Assembly: GCA_028829895.1 (NCBI GenBank)
Contig: CM054179.1
Span: 36,394,617-36,458,616 of the forward strand
DNA from: Sinotaia quadrata
Taxonomy: Eukaryota; Mollusca; Gastropoda; Architaenioglossa; Viviparidae
Direction: 5' to 3'
DNA: 64,000 nt
In this document: positions 35,169 to 46,600 of the stretch, piece after piece
Numbering within the stretch: position 1 is the stretch's first letter
Layout of the letters: every line of letters begins with the position of its first letter
Notes under the pieces: generated by a model
Told to the model about the DNA's origin: nothing
Databases searched by the model: none
Seen by the model: the letters and a program-made list of their open reading frames with translations, nothing else
Program-made: the position numbers and the translations under genes

Positions 35169-35484
35169 AATGGTTTACTTAACAGTAACTCAAAATTGCC
35201 TTAAGAACAAAAGAATTCTCAACTGCTCTATCTGGATATGTTTAGATTGACTGATGGATAAATAAAACAGTTGGAATGATTAAATTATATACACCAATGC
35301 CAGGTAAATAATAATAATAAAATGATCAGTCGAACATTTGCTCACGAAACTAAATCGCATTTTACATGAGGCAAAGCCTGGGTACTTTAACGGGTTGACC
35401 AATTTCTGCTTAGCGTCCACTTTCAAAGTCCCATGATCACTTAGAGTCCGCCTATCATAACACTTACAACCTCGCAGAACTGGC
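35168..35484. other. Single-copy DNA
   Basis: Nothing recognisable; no exon. Confidence 0.4.
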
Positions 35485-35614
35485 CATCTAAAGAACGAGC
35501 CATCTAAAGAACGGACCATCTAAAGAACAGGCCATCTAAAGAACGGGCTATCTAAAGAACGAGCCATCTAAAGAATGGGCTATCTAAAGAACGGGCCATC
35601 TAAAGAACATCTAA
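35485..35614. repeat. Minisatellite, 16-bp unit, 8 copies
   Basis: Units CCATCTAAAGAACGGG with GAGC/GGAC/GGCT variants at the junction. Shortest minisatellite unit in the window. Confidence 0.95.
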
Positions 35615-35945
35615 AATAATGCACATGTGTCGAGAGGTTAATCTAGTTATTCAGAAATCATTGAAAAATTGTTGTCTTCTGGCCTAGAGGTATTTAAACA
35701 CAAAGAAATCATTGAAAAATATTTCTCTTCTCACCAAGAGACTAGTCTAGTCAAACAGAAGTCATTGAAAAATCTTTGTCTTCTGGCCGATCGGATAATC
35801 CAGTCAAACAGAAATAATTTAAATATATTTAAGGGGCTTATCTAACTACAGAAAAATCATTGAAAAATGTGTGTGTTCTCGCCTAGACGCCAATCTAGTC
35901 ATAAAGAAATAATTGAAAAATCTTTGTCTGTCCTCCTACAATCTA
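35615..35945. repeat. Degenerate minisatellite, about 60-bp unit, 5 copies
   Basis: Units around AGAAATCATTGAAAAATCTT, then TGTCTTCTGGCCTAGA and ATCTAGTCA, with moderate divergence. Confidence 0.85.
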
Positions 35946-36300
35946 GTTTTGCAATGAGCATTTTCTCAGAAATTAAAGCCATTATATACTCTGGAAACGT
36001 TCGTTGTTTACACTAGCATAGTGAAAGAATCTGCATCAAGGCAATAATAGAAAGAAATGCTCAATTTAATCAGCATTCTATATATCTCGTGTATGTTTCA
36101 GCTATATGAAACACATATAGATCTGGCTTAATATAATTTATTTATTTAGAAATACATTAGGTCTCAGTCAAGAAATCAGTTTCGAGTGACTCTAACTTGG
36201 AAAAATGTCAGAAAAAGAAATCGGTGTCATTTCTTGCATTTATTTTTATTTTAGAATTTAGACGATGTAAATATAACATTGCCTTGACATTTCTAACGAC
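35946..36300. other. AT-rich single-copy DNA
   Basis: Nothing recognisable. Confidence 0.4.
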
Positions 36301-36960
36301 ACGGGTCCAGCTTCCAACTATTACAGAAGATTCGGTGATCTTGTCGCTGTGTTTGTCTCGGTGATCTTGTCTGTGTTTTCAAAACGGTTTTGTAACTTGG
36401 CCTCGTCTGATCAAACGGTCCCTAAACATCTTTGAAAGTTAAATAGATTGCAGGCTTGTGTCGTAAGTTCACGCCTTAGAAGCAGTTCTCTTTAGTCACG
36501 TGACCACGAGCTTGTGTTAATTTCTTCGTGCGGCACCTCCGTTTTACTATAGAAACGACTCCGTTGCCTGCAGGCACAATTCGATGGGTTGCGACAGATT
36601 GGAAAGTAATCCAAACCGAGCAAAGGAACTGTCAAATTTGGTGGCGACGTGTGGAAAATGGTTAGCACAGACTAGTGAAATGCCCAAAGAAAACCGAACG
36701 GGTTAATGGAAGAGTTGTTCGGGTTTTCGGTCAGCACAAAGATCAAAGGTCGGGTCTGATTGGCACCTGAAGAGACCGCGAAGGAGCATGATGGGATTAC
36801 AGGCGGGCGAGACTGGCTTGAGAGGGCAAAGGTGGGGCTGGTAAATGAATGACGTGGTGAAGGAGGAAGAAGACAGTGTTTGCATGAAATTTACGGTTGT
36901 ATTCATGTATGCGTGGGACGTGCGGGCACGCATGCATGGTTTAGTGTGTGTGTACGTATG
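36301..36960. promoter_or_regulatory. Complex GC-richer island with TCF/LEF-type site
   Basis: The longest repeat-free, GC-richer stretch in the gene-free region. It contains CACGTG near 36497, a perfect TCF/LEF-type AGATCAAAGG at 36740-36749 and a nearby CTGATTGGC. A 156-codon minus-strand frame covers part of it, but its translation runs through a GT-rich tract and resembles no family. Candidate enhancer; motif matches alone are weak evidence. Confidence 0.35.
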
Positions 36961-37399
36961 TGTGTGTGTGTTCTTGTGATTGAACATTTGTCTATTTTCT
37001 TGATACATTTGTAGATATATTATTTTGTGGTAGATATTAACGAGGCAAACGGATGAAGAATTGCTAAAGGTAATAAAAGAAAAAGAGAATAATACAGTTT
37101 GGAAAGAATATATTTTTTCAGAAATTGTTTCGAAGCATATTACTTTAAAAGCAGAACAAAATAATAAAATCAATGCAACGTAAAACTTAACTAGGAAAAT
37201 ATAAGTCTATAAATATAAATGTCAGATTAGTTATTTATTAAAATATATTTCTTAATGAATTATACATTTTATATAAGATAATATTCACCACTTTCCATAG
37301 AGACAGTAAATAGTTAGAATGATCGCCGCATTAACACAATATCACGAAGTAAATAACCTCGTCGACAAATAAATATTACCCTTAATAGTTCATTAATAC
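36961..37399. other. AT-rich DNA with short GT run
   Basis: Imperfect GT run near 36943-36972; nothing else. Confidence 0.45.
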
Positions 37400-37645
37400 G
37401 GATCTCAACATTAATAATATTTCAAATAGTAGAAACATGCAGAGACAAATTAAATATTAAGCTTAATATTAATTAAACACCGATACTACATTAACACTGT
37501 GTCATATAGTAGACGCATGCATTACTCTTAATAATTCGTGAACAATGATCTAGACGTTAACACTTTGTCATATAGTAGACGCGTGCATTAAACTTAATAA
37601 TTCGTGAACAATGATCTAGACATTAACAATGTATCACTTAGCAAA
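37400..37645. repeat. Degenerate minisatellite, about 66-bp unit, 3-4 copies
   Basis: Units contain TGTCATATAGTAGACGCRTG, then CTTAATAATTCGTGAACAAT and GATCTAGACATTAACA. Confidence 0.88.
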
Positions 37646-37957
37646 TGCATGCCACAAACACACTACACATTTTAAACTTAATAATTCATGAACATGAATC
37701 TCTCTGCATCCAAAAGAAGTAAAAGGCACAGATAGAGACAGAGCACAAGCGTTGATACTAGCACAGACACAGATACATACAACCATAATCACAGGCATAG
37801 ACAAACACAAATACAGACACACATACAGACATTATTGTAGACATAGACACAGACGTAGATACAGACATGCACACTAGCACAAATGGCCTTTCTGTCCATT
37901 GTTAAATACGAACGTTATCTCTAATTTTAGCACTTCTTCCATGCTTATTGTACTCCA
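37646..37957. other. Imperfect ACAGAC/ACATAC-rich DNA
   Basis: 37730-37875 is a cryptically simple tract of CACAGACACAGATAC-type words; no exon. Confidence 0.55.
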
Positions 37958-38138
37958 TAGGTTTATACTACACCAAAAGGACTCCTTCTTCCACCAGACG
38001 GTCTCCAGGCATTCCATAGGTTTATACTACACCAAAGGACTCCATCTTCCACCAGACGGTCTCAAGGCATTTCATAGGTTTATACTACACCAAAAGACTC
38101 CTTCTTCCACCAGACGGTCTCCAGGCATTCCATAGCAC
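37958..38138. repeat. Minisatellite, about 58-bp unit, 3 copies
   Basis: Units contain CATAGGTTTATACTACACCA, then CTCCTTCTTCCACCAGACGG and TCTCCAGGCATTC. A plus-strand 78-codon frame is just the repeat. Confidence 0.95.
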
Positions 38139-38734
38139 ACAGGGTATACTGAATTGGAGTCGTGCGATATGTACATGCATGCTTGCGTGAACGCACACAC
38201 ACACACACACACACGCGCGCGCGCACGCATATATATGTGTTTCACTATAGAACAACTAAGGTATATATATCTAGCATTAGATGGGTCTTAGAAAAGATAT
38301 TCTGACTTTGTCCTATTTGTTTTGTGAAGTCCAATATAAAGAGTCATTCTCCTGCGTGGCGATCACTGTTTTAGCCCTTACGCTCTCCCTTTGTTCACTT
38401 GTCCGTCATGGACATGAGAGGTTTATTCCGGCCCAACCAGATTTTCCCCTAAGAAATATATATTTATTGAGAGAATCGTTAATCATCTATGTAGTAGATA
38501 TCAATGAATGAAACATAATTAATAGAAAAATTCTCCTGAATTCTATGACGTCACTTATAACACGTGAAGGTACAATGTAAACTAAAACACCTAGAACTTT
38601 AAAGTAACGTGTAAAGTGATGGACACTAACATAATGAATAATGTGAACTCAAAACATTCTGAACTTATATAACACTAAATGTGAGAGGTCAAGCACGTAA
38701 TACATATAGCCCGTATAATTCTGGCTAAATATAA
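38139..38734. other. Single-copy DNA with a CA/CG run
   Basis: (CA)n changes to alternating CGCGCG at 38194-38228, a potential Z-DNA former. The rest has no recognisable content. Confidence 0.55.
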
Positions 38735-38888
38735 ACACCTACGACATATAGCATTTATAGTATGAGTAAAACTTTGACAACACTTGTATAACATATATAA
38801 TGTGAGTAAAACATTGACAACACTTGCATAACACATATAACGTGAGTAAAACATTGGCAATACTTGCATAACACATATAATGTGAGCA
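38735..38888. repeat. Minisatellite, about 41-bp unit, 4 copies
   Basis: Units contain AACACTTGCATAACACATAT, then AATGTGAGTAAAACATTGAC. Confidence 0.92.
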
Positions 38889-39055
38889 AATGCACATATT
38901 TCCTAAAATGTATAATCTTAGCTACAACATGTGTAACGCTTAAATATCACATCTTGCTCTTGCGAAGGTCCACAAGTCAGTCGAATTCTTCTCGATTTAC
39001 ACTGATTATTCTCAAATTCTAAGAAAAGAGGAATTAAGAAAGCATTTATCAAACC
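38889..39055. other. Single-copy DNA
   Basis: Nothing recognisable. Confidence 0.4.
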
Positions 39056-39300
39056 AAATGACAGCTACTATTAACATTGCTCACTTGCTGTTTGTCAGCG
39101 ACAGAGAGGAACACGTCTGCACAAAACTGCCTGTTTTCTGTTGGTCGGTTTGCAATGAGTGCCCTTAGTCCTCGCGTGCTCAATCAGTCGAGGTGATCTC
39201 TTGCAGGCAATGATGGAGCTGACCAATTTAGCAATTAGCACATCCAATTAGCAGCTGCAGCAACGTCTTCACGAGCACTTTAAATGAATAGATCTAACGT
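39056..39300. promoter_or_regulatory. Candidate homeodomain-responsive regulatory island
   Basis: Repeat-free, GC-richer segment with two CAATTAG homeodomain cores 13 bp apart (39232-39238 and 39245-39251), an adjacent E-box CAGCTG (39252-39257), a CTCAATCAG PBX/HOX-like word near 39179 and TGACAGC (Meis-like) at its left end. The motifs are visible; enhancer function is inference. Confidence 0.4.
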
Positions 39301-39539
39301 GTGCTTGCTAAACAAAATAGCTTAAATATTCAAAGGAACATTTTTAATAAACAGGATTTGGGAAGATGAGAAAGATGGTCTCCATTAATATTGAAGTGTA
39401 AACTCACAAGCCTTTTATTTCACTGTTATTTTCTAGTTTTCATGATAGGCTAAAGAAGTAATATACTAAAACATTATAATGAAAACTGCTACTAAATCAT
39501 TTATAAGATAATTTCGCGAAATTGTACAAGGATCTCTTT
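39301..39539. other. AT-rich single-copy DNA
   Basis: Nothing recognisable. Confidence 0.4.
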
Positions 39540-39850
39540 ATATTATATTTAATTACACGAGATTAAAGTTTTCAAAAGCAGACTTTCTATTATGTTTTAA
39601 TTATAAGAATCTAAAGTTTTCAAAAGCAGACTTTCTATTATGTTTTAATTATAAGAATCTAAAGTTTTCAAAAGCAGACTTTCTATTATGTTTTAATTAT
39701 AAGAATCTAAAGTTTTCAAAAGCAGACTTTCTATTATGTTTTAATTATAAGAATCTAAAGTTTTCAAAAGCAGACTTTCTATTAATGTTTTAATTATAAG
39801 AATCTAAAGTTTTCAAAAGTAGATTTTCTGTTATGTTTTAATTATAAAAG
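39540..39850. repeat. Minisatellite, 48-bp unit, 6 copies
   Basis: Highly identical units containing AATCTAAAGTTTTCAAAAGC, then AGACTTTCTATTATGTTTTA. Outer copies are diverged, inner ones nearly perfect. Confidence 0.95.
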
Positions 39851-39997
39851 TTTAAGGCTTGCATAATATTTTTCTCCAAAATGTAGACTTTCTGTTATGT
39901 TTCACGAAGTAGTATTGCTATTTGGTTTGAAATTTTCGATTCTCTTGCTTGTTGCAATGATCAGATGTTGAGACAAATTTCAAATATTAGACTTTAT
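39851..39997. other. Single-copy DNA
   Basis: Nothing recognisable. Confidence 0.4.
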
Positions 39998-40240
39998 AAC
40001 ATGTTTTAAGAATAAGACATTCGGACATGTTTTAAAAAAGAGACATTCGGACACGTTTTAAGAATAAGACATTCGGACATGTTTTAAGAAAGAGACATTC
40101 GGACACGTTTTAAGAATAAGACATTCAGACATGTTTTAAGAAAGAGACATTCGGACACGTTTTAAGAATAAGACATTCAGACATGTTTTAAGAAAGAGAC
40201 ATTCGGACATGTAGAAAGAGACATTCGGACATGCTTTAAG
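39998..40240. repeat. Minisatellite, 26-bp unit, 9 copies
   Basis: Units contain GACATTCGGACATGTTTTAA followed by GAATAA or GAAAGA; the two forms alternate as a 52-bp higher-order unit. Confidence 0.94.
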
Positions 40241-42379
40241 AAGATTTACTTAGTGCACTACAATCCCAAAATTTGAGATATATTTGTTCCACACTAATAA
40301 ATTCTAACACCCCAACAAGAAATATTTGGATTCTAATCTGTATGTTTAAAAAAGTTAAAGAGTTTCAGCATGACATGATTCGATCAAAATCTCTATGTTT
40401 AAAAGGGTTAAACACTCCCAGCATGACAAGGTTGGATCTTAATTTGTATGTTTGAGAGCTGTCAAATTAAGTCTTTAATGTGGATTGACAGCAGTGTGTA
40501 CAATTGTTATTGACTGATAAAATACTCGTATTGTGGATTGACAGCAGTGTGTAAACTAAACTTGTAACTGACTGATAAAACACCCGTAAGCATGGAATGT
40601 CGATGATGAAAAACAGGATTAAGAAAGTGGTTTTTTGTTTGCAAACTGTTAACCTTTATCTTTATTAATATTTTGTTAATTGTTTTCCATCTTGAATATC
40701 ATTTAGTGTAGCATAACTTCTATTTTGTTGTTGTTGTTATAAATTGTAGTGATAGTATAATGATATTGTCTTGTTCTCTTTATGTATATGTATAATTCCA
40801 TAGACACTCTGTACCAATGCAAGGAATGGACTAACCTGCTAAGTCACTCTGTAGCTGTGTTATATCTTTTGCTAGTAAATTTTGATGTAATATATTATTA
40901 TAAATTCACCTCAAAGTACCTCACGATATGTAGGCTTACTGTATATGTTATCACCGGCAAGTGTGCCATTCCATAAATGTGTACTTTTACGTTGTGTTGT
41001 GTCAGTATGTGTAAAAGGACGTTGCATTACACGATTAGTGTAGTGGAGCGTTGTTTCACACTATGTGTGTACTTTTACGTTGTTTATGTTAAGTGTCATG
41101 CATTTACATGAATGTCATATGATGAGCCATTTCCATATGGCACTGAGAAATAATCCATTCATCATGTGACAAAAAGTCAAATGAAAGAATATGTCATTTT
41201 AGCTATTACTTATTAACATTACCATAGTTAACAGTGTAGCTATTACTTATTAACATTACCATAGTTAACAGTGTAGCTTAATGAAATAATAGACAGATAA
41301 GGGAGATACACATATGAATTTATGGATGGATAACTAGCTAGATAAATAGCAACATACAGTATTGGTTATTTAATAATGTTAACATAATCCTCCGTATAGA
41401 ATTTGTATTTTTGTATTTTGCATTGCATATTTGATTATGAAATTCAGTCATTATAACCAAATTCTGAAATATAGATTGAAAACGACAGAAATCAAGACAA
41501 CCATAATTTGTCTCTAAGCAATAATTCCCCAATTTAACTGATCATATTAAAAGTCGATAAAACGACACAGAAGAACACAGCTTTTGCAGAGTAATTCCTT
41601 CTTTTCGTCTCTCAACCTGTATTGGCTACAATCCAAACTAAACCTTCACACCTTTCCATTACTCACTTCGTAATGTCCACATTGACACAACATTTCACCA
41701 GTTGACAAGACGAGCCCTTGTATTATTTTTTAAAATTAAATCGCCCACGGTAAACGCTCCTGATTTATTCTGTCCCTTTATATCAAGGGAATTAATCTAG
41801 GCGAGCTAACCTCAAATGTGCTCGTCATAAACACAATAGTCGTAATTTGCACTGCTTTAAAGCAAGTGCAGTTTGCGGGCTGCATTTTACCGCTGAAATT
41901 TTCAGTTTGTGGCTATACCCTCTACTTTTGGGAAATTGATTCATTTGAATAGAACTTTTGCGACAACCCGCGACTGACCATAACAAGCATTTATTTATTT
42001 TGCAATTGATCATAATGAACTTAATACTAAAACTTCATTTTACTTTCATATTACCTCATCACGTGTGTGCAACATTAGTGCCGCATGTATTGTTTTCGTT
42101 GTCATTTTGTATTATCAACAACAGTGCAACTAATCAGGACAAAACTTGGAATGGTTTCTACTGAAGTATTTTAATGGCGTTACTGATATAATTGTACGAT
42201 GAACGCCTAAACGAAATGATTGTAGTACATCATCACGCCCTTGAAAGTAGTAATTCCTGGGATAGGTACGAATACATCGGCCTTCCTCAGATTTTGCGCG
42301 ACATCAACCATGAATCATGTTTCAGCTGCAATGCAGGACAAAGGTTGTTGTGTGCTTGAGAATACATCAGCTCTTTAGT
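40241..42379. other. Single-copy DNA with two short duplications
   Basis: Diverged two-copy blocks at about 40340-40450 (GCATGACA..GAT) and 40475-40590 (GATTGACAGCAGTGTGTA). A doubled AGCTATTACTTATTAACATT lies near 41201-41275. 41590-41790 is a more complex island with GGTAAACGC and TATCAAGGG words. No exon found. Confidence 0.45.
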
Positions 42380-42860
42380 TTGAGACGTATTTTAAGCCAT
42401 GTCTGTAACACTTTCACTGAGACGTATTTTTACTCATGTCTGTAACACCTTCACTGAGATGTATTTTAAGCCATGTCTGTAACACTCTTTCATTGAGACG
42501 TATTTTTACCCATGTCTGTAACACTTTCACTGAGATGTATTTTAAGCCATGTCTGTAACACTCTTTCATTGAGACGTATTTTTACCCATGTCTGTAACAC
42601 TTTCACTGAGATGTATTTTAAGCCATGTCTGTAACACTCTTTCATTGAGACGTATTTTTACCCATGTCTGTAACACTTTCACTGAGATGTATTTTAAGCC
42701 ATGTCTGTAACACTCTTTCATTGAGACGTATTTTTACCCATGTCAGTAACACACACTTTCACTGAGACATATTTTAAGCCATGTCTGTAACACTTTCACT
42801 GAGACTTTTATTTACCAATGTCAGTAACACTCTTTCATTGAGACGTATGCATAACCCATG
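42380..42860. repeat. Minisatellite, about 39-bp unit in 79-bp dimers, about 12 units
   Basis: Two unit types alternate: one ends ATGTATTTTAAGCCATGTCT and the other ACGTATTTTTACCCATGTCT, each followed by GTAACAC and a TTTCACTGAG or TTTCATTGAG link. Clear dimeric higher-order structure. Confidence 0.94.
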
Positions 42861-43114
42861 TTTGTGACATACATTTTCATTGTTCACCAGAGAAGAATGT
42901 ATTACCCATCTATGTAACACATGTACTTCCAACCTTTATTTGCTGTCATCCCATTTCTGCATTAATCCGTTCATTGAAATGGGTCAGTTTATTGTTTTTA
43001 TTTATTTCTCTGCATTAACCCCTTCCTTGTATTGATTGGGTCAGTCTATTCTATTTATCTATTTATTTAGGTCTCTGCATTTACTTCTGTAATGCGTTCG
43101 GAGGGACACATCTG
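42861..43114. other. Single-copy DNA with diverged duplication
   Basis: CTGCATTAAYCC..GGGTCAGT..TATTTATTT is doubled at about 42957-43078. Confidence 0.5.
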
Positions 43115-43345
43115 TAGACGTAAGATATGCTTACAGCCAAAAGTGGTGTAGATCTGGGATCTGCTTACAGCCAAGAGTGGCGTAAACCTGAGATCTGCTT
43201 ACAGCCAGGAGTGGTTTAGACCTGAGATCGCTTACAGTTAAGAATGGATTCGACCTGAAATATGCTTACAGCCTGGATGGTTTAGACCTGAGATCTACTT
43301 AAACGCATGAGTGGTTTAGACCTGAGATCTGTTTAAATGCAGACA
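43115..43345. repeat. Minisatellite, about 37-bp unit, 6 copies
   Basis: Units contain TGCTTACAGCCAAGAGTGG followed by TTTAGACCTGAGATC, with moderate divergence. Confidence 0.9.
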
Positions 43346-44867
43346 TTTGTGGCTTGCTGCAACTAGTACAAAGTTGCCATTCATTAATTCAAAATGGAGG
43401 ATTGTTTGATTTATTTATGGTTTATGGAGTGTTTCAAATTATGTATTGAGTCTACCTATGAGAAAAAGATGCTATATGTACAGAATTATGAGCAATGTGG
43501 TTACTTTCACTTGAACTGACATTGACTCTTTATCAAAGTATTTAATGAAAGAAGCGTAGTAATTATAAATAGGAGAAGACTAGTATCTTAATGCAGTGTT
43601 AAGTGTCCTGCATCCATTATCTTTTAGAAATCTTTATTTTGTTTGTTTTTTGTTGTTGTTAATACAAATTCTTTATTAATTTTCCTTCACCTTGGCATTA
43701 AATTCTTACAATCTCATCTCTCCGTAAATTCATCTTGTAATGCCTGTATTGTTTCTGTTCTGTTAATTGTTAGTTGGAACACCTTTGGAGGCTCGCGAGT
43801 CCATTGCGATATTATCCGCCATTTCGTCTGTTTATGCATCTGCCACCTTCATCCATAAATCTTGCTGGATAGACGTTAGTGAAGTGTGGACGGCAGGCAT
43901 GACAATCCACTTTTTTCAGTAAGTCAGCCTATTTGTATTTATTTCAATCTCTGCATTCATCCTATTCTTTGCACTGGGTCTGTCCTATGCGTATATTTGT
44001 GTCTCTGCATTCACCTTTCTTTCTCTGGGCTAATCTGATGCCCTTGCCATTTAATATATTGCAATCATATCCTGCAGCCACTCATATCTGTATTACACAA
44101 TTATGTATGCACTTCACACCAAAATATGAAATTCTTATTTAACATACGCACTTTCAAACAAACATGACGTGCTTGACACAGTAGTAGTCATTTTCTATAT
44201 TAATTTAGAATTATATTCATATATATACAGCAAATGAATAATTATAATATTTCAAGATATACTATGAATTAGCTATGGGCAAAATGATTAAATGATACAC
44301 AATAATATACATTTACCCCAACTTTTAAATGAATGGGATATTAAAAATATTGTTAATTCAAAATTGATTATACAATTTAAAATTAAACTTTATTTACTAA
44401 ATATTAACAGGAAATATTAAGAGCTTACTCCCTGTTTTAGTAGCTAAAGTTCGCTTCCCCTGACCCCGACATAGTATCTATTACTGGAGTAGTAATATGG
44501 ATAAAGAATAAAACTTTGACATTTAAAAAAACAAATGTAATATGTAACAATTAATGGCTTTTAACTTTGTGAAGCTATGTATAAGAAATATCTGTGCAAA
44601 GTTCAAACTCCGGTTGCAAAGTTAAATAATCTCCGGAACCGTAGCACACAGATCACATTGCAATTCGGTACAAGGAACGATGTACAACGTAGAGGTAGCT
44701 GACGCAACAACATCCTGTATAATTACACATAATGGTTGGCAATAGGCACGTAACATTCCGACGTCACAGACCACGTGGCATATCATCAGCTGTTGTTGTG
44801 TGCAGAAGGATATCAAATCACAGTGAAAGCTTTATCACTTAGATTCAGTCAGTAATACCTGTTAAAT
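43346..44867. other. Single-copy DNA
   Basis: Mostly AT-rich. A short island at 44740-44810 contains GACGTCAC and CACGTGG. No supported exon. Confidence 0.4.
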
Positions 44868-44990
44868 ATGATAACAAGCTGCTGTGCGCCTAATTGTGCA
44901 AAACGTTTTAGCAAAGGTTCAAATATTCGATTCTTTCGATTACTGAGGAAAAGCAATGGGAGAAAGATGGATATTTACTTGACAAATTAA
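44868..44990 (+). pseudogene. THAP-domain fragment
   Basis: A 40-codon frame encodes MITSCCAPNCAKRFSKGSNI followed by RFFRLL. This matches the start of THAP zinc fingers (C-x4-C, then an R/SKG.. turn and F-x-F/RF). THAP domains occur in host regulators and in P-element-type transposases, where they bind DNA. The expected downstream Trp and C-x2-H ligands are absent from this frame, which stops early. In the next frame a TEEKQWEKDGYLLDK-like stretch restores the usual Trp, indicating a one-base frameshift near 44940. No continuation to a complete gene was found, so this is a decayed fragment of either a transposon or a host gene copy. Confidence 0.65.
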
Positions 44991-45664
44991 TAACTTCTAC
45001 AAGCTAGTTGACCTACTTACTGAGGCAGACATGTTCATTTTAAACTGTAAACTCAAATCAATCAAAGAGTAAGAGTTGTGGCCTGCTCAACTACTCATGA
45101 ACACTTTGTACTAATACTTAATAGTAATTATTTTTCTAAAGCATTAATTGTAAATTTATTACTAATTTGGCTCAATATCAAGAAAACAAACAGTAAATTG
45201 AAAGAAAAAGTTATTATTGTTTGTAACTTCATTCATCAGAGAAATAACTAAGCAAAATAAACAGCTTTGTATCATTGATAATTATATTATTTATTTTAGA
45301 CCAGTACATTTAAAATAAATTTTATTCCTTAGGTAAATAATATTTTTTATTATTTTAAGAGTGTACTTAAAAGAGAAAGAATATTAACACTGTGCATCAA
45401 GCAATAATAACACATTGTTTATAGTACATTGTATTAGAATAATACAGTAGGTGTAACTTCTTTATTTGATACTTATTTATGACGAGATAATTAAATCTAC
45501 GCTAAAATTAATTACAAAACAAATAGAGCTTTGACTTTAAAAGAAACTCATTAAAAAGATTTCATCTTCTTCCCATTCTAAAACCTATAGTCCATGTGGA
45601 TCATGTAGAATTATTATTATTACCATCAAGTTCTAATGTAGGTTTCTCTTCATAGCTCGATTGT
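44991..45664. other. AT-rich single-copy DNA
   Basis: Nothing recognisable; could include more of a decayed THAP-containing element but no motif is visible. Confidence 0.4.
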
Positions 45665-45982
45665 GATCTGGCACCAATGTGCTCACTGTAAATTATGCTG
45701 AAAGCTAGTTGAGATTCATGATACATTGATCTGGCACCAATGAGTTCACTGTAAATTATGCTGAAAGCTAGTTGAGATTTATGACACATTGATCTGGCAT
45801 CAATGTGCTCACTGTAAATTAAGCTATAAGTTTTTTGAGATTCATGACACATTGATCTGGCATCAATGTGCTCACTGTAAATTAAGCTATAAGTTTTTTG
45901 AGATTCATGACACATTGATCTGGCATCGAGATATTCACTGTAAATTATTTTGGAAGCTAGCTGAGATTCATGACACATTCTG
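45665..45982. repeat. Minisatellite, 63-bp unit, 5 copies, open on both strands
   Basis: Units contain TGATCTGGCATCAATGTGCT, then CACTGTAAATTAWGCT and GAGATTCATGACACAT. The 63-bp period equals 21 codons, so the minus strand (45601-45999) reads as a 132-residue protein of repeats like CHESQLAFSIIYSEHIGARS, and the plus strand is open too. No upstream signal or neighbouring exon supports translation; I annotate it as a repeat. Confidence 0.9.
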
Positions 45983-45999
45983 ATAACAAATGCAAGCAA

Positions 46000-46165
46000 G
46001 ATGCTTGTGAGTCATGGTACTTGTTGACTACTGAGTCATGTTACTGATTGGCTTGTGAGTCATGCTACTTGTTGACTACTGAGTCATGTTACTGATTAGC
46101 TTGTGAGTCATGCTACCTGTTAACTACTGAGTCATATTACTGATTGGCTATTGAGTCATGCTAGA
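46000..46165. repeat. 24-bp periodic repeat carrying TGAGTCA
   Basis: Seven TGAGTCA words begin at 46008, 46032, 46056, 46080, 46104, 46128 and 46152, exactly 24 bp apart. Intervening sequence alternates between two types (GGCTTG and TTGACTAC), giving a 48-bp dimer. Confidence 0.95.
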
Positions 46166-46600
46166 AACCTATAGAAATACCACTCTTGAATGTACTGCAG
46201 CAAATGAATTGTTGAATGTGTGAAAGGAGGGTGTGTGTCACATTTTTTATAGAAGTAAGCCCTAGTGTGGCTGCATTAATAGCAGTAGTATTTGATCGAT
46301 TTATATACATAATACAATTTTTTTCTTAATAAGATGGTTTTTATGATATGTGTAGCTCTTAAGATGATGGTCGTATAATTGTTGTGTTACCTCGCTCTTT
46401 TGCTGTCTTGTTACCTAGAGTGGTTAGTTACTGAGAGCCTAACAGTCACATACCTTGAAAATGACTATACACTTTTACAGTCATATACTTTGAGTATCAT
46501 GTTTCAGTGGAAAATAAATATACACGTTTATAATCATATACCTTGAGTATCATGTGTCAGTAGTAATGGGGTTTAAGTAGCCTGGTTTGTAACGTGTACA
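46166..46600. other. Single-copy DNA with diverged duplication
   Basis: A block with CATATACYTTGAGTATCATG recurs at about 46480-46565. No exon. Confidence 0.5.

Noticed and set aside
36703..37173. 156-codon minus-strand frame
   Set aside because: Crosses a GT-rich tract (His-Thr run) and AT-rich DNA; composition is random-like and no family is recognised.
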